Assembly: GCA_013365365.1 (NCBI GenBank)
Contig: JABVXU010000685.1
Coordinates: 1 to 26,020 of the forward strand
Direction of reading: 5' to 3'
DNA length: 26,020 nucleotides
From: Cruorifilaria tuberocauda
Lineage: Eukaryota > Nematoda > Chromadorea > Rhabditida > Onchocercidae
Shown piece by piece: positions 1 to 18,400 of this stretch; position 1 is the stretch's first letter; each line of letters opens with the position of its first letter. Under the pieces are notes generated by a model. It was not told the origin of the DNA. It saw nothing but the letters and a program-made list of their open reading frames with translations, and searched no databases. Made by a program: the position numbers and the translations under genes.

Positions 1-30
1 AGAGATTGAAGACTAGGAAAGAAGTAAGGA

Positions 31-273
31 TTATTTATTAATTTCTTTTGTTGTTTTTTTTAATTCTCCTAAAAATACTTTAAATAAGTATGCTAATTCA
101 TCTATTTCCAATTTGAAAAAATTATCGTTTAAGGTAAAAATAGGAAATGTTGGCAAATTGTCCTCTAAACCTGCAACTTTTTTGTAAATTATTCCAAAGA
201 GTTTCACTGAAGAAAGCACTTTGATCGAATTGATTGATAAATGATTATGGGATGTTTGGTTATTATTATTCAT
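31..273 (-). CDS. Doubtful 80-residue hypothetical ORF
   Basis: I do not recognise this protein. The ORF starts at an ATG (273-271) with an in-frame TAA two codons upstream and ends in TAA at 33-31, where AATAAA overlaps the stop and could be a poly(A) signal. Its residue mix is more balanced than the phenylalanine/isoleucine-rich noise ORFs in the surrounding AT-rich DNA. A good splice acceptor on the minus strand (CTTCTTCAG, AG at 208-207) lies inside it. It could therefore be the terminal exon of a minus-strand gene starting at about 206 instead of a single-exon gene. No domain is visible and chance remains likely. Confidence 0.2.
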   Translation of the reverse strand: MNNNNQTSHNHLSINSIKVLSSVKLFGIIYKKVAGLEDNLPTFPIFTLNDNFFKLEIDELAYLFKVFLGELKKTTKEINK

Positions 274-727
274 ATATTATTTACAGTATTTTAGTATTAT
301 ATTCGATTTATTCGTTACGTTTAATTTATACTTTCGTACGTTTGCCATGATAATGATTAATGCAGTGATTCGTTGATTCATGCATCATTATCATTTTTAT
401 CATCGTAATTTCAGGTTATAAAAAGAAAAAAAAACAAAGAAATAGTATTCGGATATTTGAAAATTTTCTTCGCTTTTTGGTATTATTGATTACAATTTTA
501 ATTTTTATACGTAAAACAAAGCTCATGTCATTCATCTTATTTATCAGTTTGTTTGAAGTATTTCCTGAATCATTCGATTATTCGCCTTCATTGTGATTGC
601 CTTCTACATTCAACAAGTATTATTATCATTTACTGATATCATTGCTGTCATTTATCAAGCATAACACGTGAGCATATTACTGATTATACACGTGTTTTTT
701 TTTTTGCTGAATTCCATTTGTCAAATA
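274..727. other. 5' flank / promoter region of the PAK gene
   Basis: This is AT-rich non-coding DNA with no ORF or repeat that I can support. It should hold the promoter and 5' UTR of the kinase gene. An acceptor-like AATTTCAG ends at 414 and could be a trans-splice or 5' UTR splice site, but nothing in the sequence proves it. A T-run at about 696-705 precedes the start codon. Confidence 0.4.
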
Positions 728-8902
<8,175 letters not shown>

Positions 8903-9430
8903 GCTTGTTGTTTGTTTACTTACATGAAATCCTACTTAGTTAACGCAGTTGTCGTAGAAGTACCTTTCAGACATTTTGAGTACTGTTTCAATGTTTGCTG
9001 GTACATTAATTTATAATCTTAACTCATTTATTATAAAATTGATTTTTTAACAAATCTATCCGTACGACATGCAATTGAATTATCGTCGCTGTATAAGATT
9101 TAAAGATCAGTCGTGTGATGTTATTGTAATTTGCTTAGTTGCTTATTGAACACAGAAATATAAGACCAAGATTTCTTTAGGCTGTGTTTTAGGTTGCAAT
9201 GTTTTTCTCTGCCACATTTCTACAATGACTGATTCGTAGTTCATCGCTCAACCTGTTCATTTTCATACTCCAGTTTTCTTGTAATATTAAGCTTTTGTTA
9301 TTTTTTCTAGATTATATTTTTCAGTGCTTGCGCTTCATTTCATTTTGAATCATAAAATATTCATTAACTATATTTTCCGAGTCAAAAAACTTCTAATTGA
9401 TTGCTCTCAAGCAGTCAATAAAAATTGACT
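8903..9430 (+). other. pak: Probable PAK 3' UTR with poly(A) signal at 9417
   Basis: AT-rich sequence follows the TAA at 8902. A canonical AATAAA occurs at 9417-9422 (in GTCAATAAAAATTG), about 515 nt after the stop. It is a reasonable poly(A) signal, but AATAAA is common in DNA this AT-rich and the real cleavage site could be elsewhere. Confidence 0.3.
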
Positions 9431-10721
9431 TTATGTCTAGCGTGATATGGTGATATGCATAGATGTTTTAGCTTTTTACTTTGTTAGTACCGGATGCAGA
9501 AGCTGTTTAAGAAACTAAAATTTTTTTTATTGTTCTAATATAAGCTCCGATTAACAAAAGCTTTTTTAGCATCATCCTTTCATTGTATAATTTCTTGTTT
9601 GCTTTCGATTAAACTTTTCCTATGCTTTTTTATTGAACAAATGAATTTCAGATCGATGCTCAATTAATCCGAAAATGATGCAAATTTGTGACACCAAACG
9701 ATTTTTTAGCTGTTTGCTGAAAAAAAGCTATCTTTCTCAGCTTTTTTTTTTCTATATTATTTCAATGTTACTCCTTTTTGATAGTCTGTGTTAATTCGTC
9801 TTCAATTGTTACTTCTATTCCTTATAGTAGTTACTTTTCATGGCCCTCTTTAAATCAATTTTTCAAATATCAATCAATTGAAATTCCGTTTAGCTATAAT
9901 CTTATCTTATCAGAAGATTGCTATATTAGCAAAATATTTCATAAATAAGTTAGATGAATGAGACACATTTTTTGGAGCAAACAAGAAGATTCCCTCATTT
10001 ACTATTCATTGCTTTACATTTATTACCATCTGATATATTAAATTATTTAAAAATGTTGTATATATAAGTTTGTTGTTAATGTTTGTGATGCTTAAAATAT
10101 TCTTTTATCAAATTTAATAAATTTGTTATCAATTCAAATTATCAATTACAATAAGCATTAGCTTTCCAACTTACTTTAAAAATTATCTACTAACACTGAC
10201 ATATATCAAAATTAGATTTCTTGAGGATTATTTCATTTTGTAAACAATAATTATCTTCCATCTTACAATTTATTAACGCCATAAATAAAAATTCTATCAA
10301 TTTAAAAAAATGAAATATTATCGATAGAAATAAAATCAAATTTAATTCTTACATATCCTGGAATAAAAACTTATAAGTAATTTTTATTTGCTCAAGCTTA
10401 TAACGTATGGATACGATCAAAAATTCATTTTCTCATTTATCACTCATTTCAATTATACACTTAAATCATTGTTGATCAATAAATACATCAAATACTAAAT
10501 TCATTTTCCTATCTTCAATTATTTACAACTTATTCAATTTTTTACTTAACTAACAAGTTCATTGCAAAACATTTTCCTACAAAAAAATATTGAAATAATT
10601 AAATTGAAATAATTGATAATTAAATAATTGAAATAATTAATAATTAAACAATTAAAGAAAGCAAAAAGACAAGAAAACAATAAAATAAAAATACATTGAT
10701 TTTTTTAAATGATAACTTCTT
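9431..10721. other. Intergenic AT-rich DNA, no gene seen
   Basis: No coding exon or RNA gene is supported here. The end, at about 10580-10660, is a degenerate run of TTGAAATAATTAAA-like words (AATTGAAATAATTGATAATTAAAT and variants, described here in pieces). It is best read as simple-sequence DNA leading into the minisatellite at 10722. Confidence 0.6.
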
Positions 10722-11125
10722 CACTGATAACATAAGTGATAAGAAGAAGGAGTAAGAATCGAAATAGGATAAAAAATGAAAAAAAGGACGAATAATAAAA
10801 ATAATGAAAAGTAAAAAGGTAGAAAATAATAAATTAAACGAAAGCACACTGATAACATGAATGATAAGAAAACAGAGAATAACAAAATTAAAAGAAGGAG
10901 CACTGATAACATGAATGATAAGAAGACAGAGAATAATACATTAAAAGAAAGAGCACTGATAACATGAATGATAAGAAAACAGAATAACAAAATTAAAAGG
11001 AGCACTGATAACATGAATGATAAGAAAACAGAGAATAACAAAATTAAAAGGAGCACTGATAACATGAATGATAAGAAGACAGAGAATAATAAATTAGAAG
11101 AACACTGATAACATAAGTGATAAGA
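10722..11125. repeat. Minisatellite of 49-54 bp units, each with two GATA-type motifs
   Basis: The word CACTGATAACAT recurs at 10722, 10847, 10901, 10954, 11003, 11054 and 11103. The central five units (10847-11102) are 49-54 bp and nearly identical: CACTGATAACATGAATGATAAG followed by an A-rich, purine-rich tail. The outer copies (10722 and 11103) use CATAAGTGATAAGAAG instead. Both are followed by a similar stretch ending in AATGAAAAAAAGGA, suggesting an older, longer unit that was later interrupted by expansion of the inner unit. Each unit carries ACTGATAA and TGATAAG, both matching the WGATAR consensus of GATA factors. Confidence 0.85.
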
Positions 11126-11303
11126 AGTAAAGTATATAATAAAGAATGAAAAAAAGGATGAGTGATAAGTAATGAGGAGTAAAAAGATAAAAAATAAATT
11201 GAAAGAAAGAGAAAAAAGAGAAGGATGCTCCAAAATGAAGAGGATGATGCTATGGCAACCAAAATTAGACGAAAGCTTTTCAAACAGCTCATTCTCATTT
11301 CAG

Positions 11304-11410
11304 ACAAATAATTTATCTATCATGAATGATTATTTGTCACATTCATCACCATCATCTCACATGTTGTCATCTCAACTCATCGTATTACTTACTTTTACTT
11401 TGTATAGTAA
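11304..11410 (+). CDS. Candidate first exon of the cyclase gene (signal peptide)
   Basis: A strong acceptor TTCTCATTTCAG ends at 11303 and could receive a spliced leader. After 18 nt comes an ATG (11322) opening a 29-codon reading frame with a hydrophobic run LIVLLTFTLY, as in a signal peptide. Two donors follow: TA|GTAAGT at 11407 (phase 1) and AA|GTAATC at 11411 (phase 2). Only the second matches the phase of the strong acceptor CTTTTTTCAG ending at 12175 inside the next exon. Joining 11322-11410 to 12176-12430 keeps the cyclase frame open. The alternative is that translation simply starts at 12150. Confidence 0.4.
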
Positions 11411-11760
11411 GTAATCCATATATGTAGTCTTTGTTCAGTTAGAAGAGAGTTTTAGAAGGTTACAAAGTAACAAAGTTTTGGAAAGTAGTGAATTTATAAT
11501 AATCCATATATGTAATCTTTGTTCAGTTAGAAGAGAGTTTTGAAAGGTTATAAAGTAACAAAGTTTTAGAAAGTAGTAGATTGAACTTACTTTTACCTTG
11601 TATAGTAATCCATGTATGTCATCTTTGTTCAGTTAGAAGAGAGTTTTAGAAGGTTATAAAGTAACAAAGTTTTAGAAAGTAGTGAATTGATACTTACTTT
11701 TACTTTGTATAATAATCCATATATGTAGTATTTATTTAATTAAAAGGATTTTGGAAGGTT
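11384..11760. repeat. About 106-bp tandem repeat, four copies
   Basis: AATCCATATATGTAGTCTTT-type blocks begin at 11413, 11501, 11607 and 11714. Each is followed by TTAGAAGAGAGTTTTAGAAGG and AAGTAACAAAGTTTT, except that the last copy is shortened. Where complete, the unit is about 106 bp and begins with TTACTTTTACTTTGTATAG. The second copy lacks that 5' part, giving an 88-bp spacing. The repeated 5' part coincides with the end and donor of the candidate exon at 11304-11410. Confidence 0.8.
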
Positions 11761-11990
11761 GTAAAGTAGCAATGTTTTAGAAAGTAATTTACAATTGATA
11801 ATAATATTTTGGAAGATCATAAAATAATAATGAGGATTTGGAAGGTAGTTAAGTAATAATAATATTTTAGAAAGTGGTAAAGTAATAATGATGTTCCAAA
11901 AGGTAGTAAAATAATAATATTTTAGAAGATAGTAAAGTAGCAATAATACTTTAGAAGGTAATAAAGTAATAATGATATTTTATAAGGTAG
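11760..11990. repeat. Degenerate short tandem repeat
   Basis: Variants of TTTTAGAAGGTAGTAAAGTAATAATGAT recur every 25-36 bp. The block seems to derive from the TTTTAGAAGGTTATAAAGTAACAAAG part of the 106-bp repeat just before it. The minus-strand ORF across it (11740-11943) is a by-product of the repeat. Confidence 0.6.
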
Positions 11991-12149
11991 CAAAATGCAT
12001 GTTATAGCAATAACTTAAGTTTCATTTTATTATATGGCTATTTCTCTCTTTTTTACTTCCTATTTACTTTTTACTTATCAATACTATATTAACTTTATTA
12101 AATTAAATAAAAGTTAAAAATTATTAAATGATTAAATTTTAAATAATTA

Positions 12150-12430
12150 ATGAAAATTATAAAAGCTTTTTTCAGCATAACGGCTGGAAATAATTTGACA
12201 AAATCTTGGTTTTATATTTTTCAACAATTAATTAACTGTTTACTCTATTACAAATGTCATTTGGTGCTCCTGATTAATGCCTCTTACTCATCTTCATTAT
12301 CATCAACAACACCTGTAATTAATATTGGTTTAATTTATGTAAATGATACAATTCCAAAAGCAGCGGATTTTCTGCAAGCTGGTTTAGATGATGTAACTAA
12401 TGGACAGTCAGTAAATGATTATCATCTTAG
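12150..12430 (+). CDS. Cyclase exon 1: hydrophobic N terminus, start of ligand domain
   Basis: The frame opens at ATG 12150 and shows a long hydrophobic stretch at residues 19-44 ([15 protein letters not shown]... to LVLLINAS), then Ser/Thr-rich sequence and [24 protein letters not shown], the usual first strand and helix of a receptor-cyclase ligand domain. A strong CTTTTTTCAG ends at 12175 inside the ORF, and there is no further in-frame ATG after it. The exon may therefore really start at 12176, spliced from 11410. The donor is TTAG|GTAAGT at 12431, phase 2. Confidence 0.7.
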
Positions 12431-15400
12431 GTAAGTTACTTTATCAACAGGTTTCAGGTTTCTTTTCATTTGTGATAACTTCTTAACAAGTAAAATTGAA
12501 GTGTAATATTTTGGACTAAATCGATTACAGAAAATTATTTATTTAAATATGTCAAAGTTCAAAATTTCAAAATTTAATTTATTACACCAATTCCATTTAC
12601 TAAGTAATAATTGTATTCCATGAATTACGCCTTAGGTAAGTAAATTTGTGATAACTTCTTACGATTTAGGTAAGTAAATTTGTGATAACTTCTTAACAAA
12701 TAAAATTGAAATGTAATATTTTGGACTAAATCGATTACAGAAAATTATTGATTTAAATATTTCACAGATTTAATTTAGTACTAATTTACCAAGTAACTTA
12801 CTAAGTTAAGTGTATTTTATAAATTACACTTCGTTTATCACTAACTGATAATTGTATTTGATAAATAATAGAAGGGAGGAAATAAAAAACGGAAATTGAA
12901 AAATCATTTACTAACGAAGTAGAAAAATATAATTGCGTTGAATTTTTGAATAGTAATTCAATAATTCTCTTAGTTAATTCTCCATTACCTTAAGTTATAA
13001 TTAATATTTACAAATTAATTAAAATATTCAAAAAAGTAAAAACATTCAAAGAAATTAAGGTGAAGTAAAAAAAAATGTAAAAGTTAAAAAAAGTAAGTCA
13101 AGAAAAACCAAAAAAAAAAACTTCAGAGCAAAAAAATAAAAAACGTCGATCTAATAATACTATAAAATGGAAATCTAAACTTACTCTAAAAATACTTCAA
13201 ATAATTTTTTTATCATTTTTATCAGTTATTTTTCGTCAAACAAAAAAACTATATTATTATTTTGAAATTCAAAAACTCTAATAAATTATTAATTGTAATT
13301 TTTCATTTTTTGTTTTTTTTTATTTCTCTCAAAGGTCAGATGATGAATATCGATTGAATATTGAAATTCTTCAATCAATGATTAATTACTTTTAGATTAC
13401 AACCAATACCAACTTTGGGTTGTTTCAAAAGTAAATACAGAGGGAATGATGCTGCAATTATCGCTCAATTACATCATGAAAAAGATCTTCAAATGCTTTT
13501 TGGACCAGCATGTGATAGCGGTGACTTAAATTTAGTTTTATATTATTGAATTTTAAAAATTTAATTATTTTGCTAAAATTAAATTATCTTTAAGAGGAAC
13601 AATTTTGAATTTTTAATTTTTTATATTTTGAATTTTTTTGTTATTTCATCAAATATCACACTTATCAGTATCATATTTTTCTTATCAGTATCATATTTCA
13701 TTTCTTGACTATTAGATTTAGTTAAAGACTTAATATTTGGAATTTGCAATGAATATAAGTAATTAAGTTTATCAAATAGTACCATTAGGTTATCAGCATT
13801 AACATATTTTATTAGATGTGTCAAGTATTATCAGAAAGCCTAATATTCATAAAATACTCAAATCAGTTTATTTTCTATAAAATTTTACAAAACAAAAATA
13901 TAATAGTTACTCTGATAACTATCATTAAAGTAATTTAATAAAATCTATTTAGGAATACTTTTGAAATTAGAGGAAAAATTTAGATATATCAAAAGTTCAC
14001 TTTTATAATTGTTTATCAGATATCATCGGCTATCATCATTGCCATATTTAATGTTATCATAGTTATCATTATAATAGTTTAAGATCTGTATCATTATATA
14101 TTATCATAGTTATCATTATAATAGTTAAAGATTTGTATCATTATATATTATCATAGTTATCATTATAATAGTTAAATATTCGTGATCTAAGATGTAAATA
14201 ATTAAGTTTTTTTTTTTTGCCAAAAGATAATTTCAAAAGTATTATTCCTAAATAGATTTCATTACTTTAATGATGATTATAGTTACTATTGTATTTTTGT
14301 TTTGTAGAATTTTGTAAAAAAATAGGTTGATTTTTGTATTTTATGAATTTTACGAATTTTGAAAAATTTGAAAATTTTGTGAATTTTGATGAATAGTAAA
14401 ATTTACAGATGTTTCAATCAAATGAATTCAAAATCAAAAGTTTTTCAAAATTTTCAAGTTTCAATCAAAAATTTCAATCAAATATTAGGTTTATTTTTAG
14501 ACTTAAGTATTGTTGGAAGATTAATGAAAGAATGGGATATTTTACAGTTCAGTTTTGCAAGTGAGCATCTCGATATTTATCGTAATTCCTTAGTACAGGT
14601 TTGAATTATTTTCCAGGTTTTATGAGAATTTAGTTTAAAAATTGCAAAAGTAATGATGAAAGTAACTCCACAATATTCTCTTACTGAATATATTACTACG
14701 TGAGTTACGTGAAAAGTCAAGTAATTCTATGGTAGAATTTTATTACTCAATATTACTCTCTTTAACTATTGAAAAGAATCTTCAAGAATAATGATAGACT
14801 TAAATCATTCTACTATATCCGCTTACTGAATGCATTAATCACTACGTGAGTTACGTGAAAAGTTAAGTAATTCAAGTAATAGTAGTAGTTTATTACTCAA
14901 TATTACTCTCTTTAACTGTTGAAAAAAATGATAAATTTTACAGATATCAACTATTTCATCATTGAATGCTGCATTTAATTTGGTTGCATTCTTTAAAATA
15001 ATGAGTTGGAATAAGGTAAGATGATGATTTTTAATTATTTTTACTTCTTTGCTAATTAATTAATGAAAAATAAAGGTAATGCAACTGTTAGCTGATATAT
15101 TAATGGATATGAATACTTCATTGTTTATCATTTATTCTTAATCATTATTATCTTTTATCACTATTCTTAATCGTTATTATTTTTTATCACTATTCTTAAT
15201 CATTATTATTTTTTATCAAATCGTAGGTAGTATTAATTTGGTCAGTGATAGCATTTGACGATGAATACACCACGCAGTTGAAAATTGCTAATATTCGAAC
15301 AGTATTCAAATTAAATGGTATTTCACTGTTAAGTGATATTCACGTAAATACATCTGACGCAACGCGACCACTGGTTGACGTATTAATGGAAATTAAGGAT

Positions 15401-18400
15401 ACTTCAAGAAGTATATTTCAAGTTTTACCTTTTTTTTTCCATAGGTTTCTAAATCAAATTTATGTACTTTTTGGGTTTTCGAAAATGTTAAGCTACTAAA
15501 TAATCGTGATTCTCGAAGAAGTTAAGCTAATGATAATCTTGATTCTCGAAGAAGTTAAACTAATAATAATCTTGATTCTCGAAGAAGTTAAGCTAATGAT
15601 AATCTTGATTCTCGAAGAAGTTAAGCTAATGATAATCTTGATTCTCGAAGAAATTAAACTAATAATAATCTTGATTCTCGAAGAAGTCAAGCTAATAATA
15701 ATCTTGATTCTCGAAGAAGTTAGGCTAATAATAATCTTGATTCTCGAAGAAGTTAAGCTAATAATAATCTTGATTCTCGAAGAAGTTAAACTAATAATAA
15801 TCTTGATTCTCGAAGAAGTTAAACTAATAATAATCTTGATTCTCGAAAAAGTTAGACTAATACTAATAAATGCTTTATATTATTCAGAGAAGATAGGAAG
15901 AATGATTGAAATATTTCCGGAAAATTTTTTCAAACTTTTAAATATTTCAGTTTGGATTCCGATATTCGGTTATTATCTTCATGATTATATCGACTTTTTG
16001 GCAGCTGTAAAACAACTTAGTCTTGATCCAACCATTTATGTTACTGTACTTTTGGATTTTATCGTAGTTGAAGACTTTAAGCCACCATGGATACTACCAA
16101 ATAATAGCATAAATGAAACTATGAAATTTTACTTTGATGAAACTATTATTGTAAGTTTTTTCTTTTTCTCTCAAATTATTTTTCATTTAGATATTTCACA
16201 AATTCAAACTCGAAATATTAAATTTTAATTGAAATTTCAAATGCTAAATTCTTGCATTCTTAATGTTTCATTATTATTAACTACAATAAATTGTATAAAT
16301 TTACAACTACAATAAATTTTGCTGTTCAAATAGCAGAAATTTGATATTTAAACTTGAATTTGAAGGGAATTATTTATTCTATTCTATTCTCGGCTTTCGA
16401 AGAAATTAGATTAAGTTAATTTCAATTTTAATAAACTTTTTAATTTTCTAGAAGGTTGAAAGTTTGCTTAAATTAATTTATCTGCAGTCTGTTGTTTATT
16501 TTAGCTTGTCAACAACTATTATTCATTGCACAACTTATCAGTGATAAAAGATAACACACCAGCAGATACAAGTGATGTAAATTTTTCCTTTTCAAAATCT
16601 TTTTAATTCATCATTTTTTTTTCATTCATGATTCATGATTTTTTTTTTTGCAAAGTTGTATTCTTGAGAAAAGTTTTGAAGAAGCTAACGATGATTAGTA
16701 TGAAAAACTTTAGGACAAAATAATCCACTTTTTCCAACTTGAAATATTCGATAGGTTACTCGTTTAGGTTACTTTTTTGTTAACATAAACATACCAAATG
16801 ATAAGAATACTTTTATCAGTATTGCTCTCCTGGCCGATTTATCATTTTCTTATCATCATTTGAAAACAAAGCATTGTATTTTTAGCTAACAGTTACATTG
16901 TATGCTCAACTTTATGAATCAGGATGGCTATATTCCATGCTTCTTCGAAATACTTTTGAAGCAACGCATAATTTTAGTGAATTGAAACGACTAGAATTGA
17001 TAGCTGAATTACTTAAAAATAATCATTTCACAGGTTTTTCATATTCAAATTTTAAATTTCAATTTTGATAATTTTAATTTCAAATATACAAATTAAACTT
17101 TATTTATTTTATGCAAAAATATTAATGTAATGATATCATTTGTTACATGGAAATTTTTATCAGTAGTCATTTCAAAAATATGATCTAGCCAAAGCTTAAC
17201 ATTGATCACTGATAAGATGATAAGATTATCATTGGAAATTTCCGAAATAATCATTACAGGACCATTTGGTGAAATATGGCTAAATCAATATACAGTTCGA
17301 TTAACACCATTTCAAGCTAAATATGTTGAAGTATTAGAAGAGAAACCAGTTAGCATTGCTAAATTGTTTATCACCGAGAATTGTGATGATTGGAATGGAG
17401 AAGAACGACGTTGTATTACTTTGGTGAATTCGTTATTTTACGTAAAACTTTAAATAATCATTTTCAAATTTTCAAATCATTGATTACTTTGTTATTTTTT
17501 CAAAATAGAAAAAATAAAGTAAAAAGGAAAAAGTACGTGTAAAATCTTTTAATAAAGTCTTTCATTGATAAATTGATAAGTTTTATAGTAATAATGATTT
17601 ATTAAGTTAGTAGGATATATCACTGAGAGTTAAAAGAACTCAAAATCAATGATAACGATGATATCAAAATCAATGATTATAATGATAACAGAATCAATGA
17701 TAGTAGTGATATCAAAATCAATGATAGTAGTGATATCAAAATCAATGATAATAATGATATCAAAATCAATGATAATGATGATATCAAAATCTATGATAAT
17801 AGTTCGTTTCATGATGACAAAAATAAGTACAAAATATTGAGTAAAATTATGCTAGTAAAAAGAAATATCATTATGATAGTTTATCTATAATATTGATTTT
17901 TTTCAATCAATACATGATTATTCAAAATGAATTTATCACACTCTATCAATAAGTATTTATCGAATTTATCAATGAGTAACATTTAAGTATATATAAGTAT
18001 ATTTATTTTTTAGCATAAAAAATATAACCTATAATATTGATTTTCTATAAAATTCAACAATAATGATTTTCTCAATTATCATGATAGTGATTTTTTCAAT
18101 CGATAATTATCTGCGATATTAATTATCTATAACATTGATTTTCTCAATCATTAAGACAGTGAATTTTTCAATCTATTAATTACGATAATATTGATAATAT
18201 TGACTATCTGTGATACTATTTTTTTCAAATCATTATGATAGTGATTTTTTCAATCGATACTTATCTGCAATATTGATTATCTATAATATTGATTTTCTGC
18301 ATCATTAAGACAATTTAAAATTATCTGTAATATTGATTCTATGACATTGATAATATTGATTGCCTATAATACTGTTTTTTTTTTTTGAAATCATTATAAT

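Noticed and set aside
10721..11233. 170-residue minus-strand ORF that looks like a multi-pass membrane protein
   Set aside because: It is a translation of the minisatellite (FLSFMLSVLLLILLF repeats) and its hydrophobicity comes only from TTATCATTCATGTTATCAGT-type DNA repeats.
15506..16228. 240-residue ORF read as one protein with a repeat domain
   Set aside because: The first half is the 33-bp minisatellite; only 15951-16150 fits the receptor ligand-binding fold, with a good acceptor at 15950.
17630..17840. Short ORFs on both strands over the 24-bp repeat
   Set aside because: The unit length is a multiple of three and lacks stops, so open frames are automatic; there is no start context or domain.
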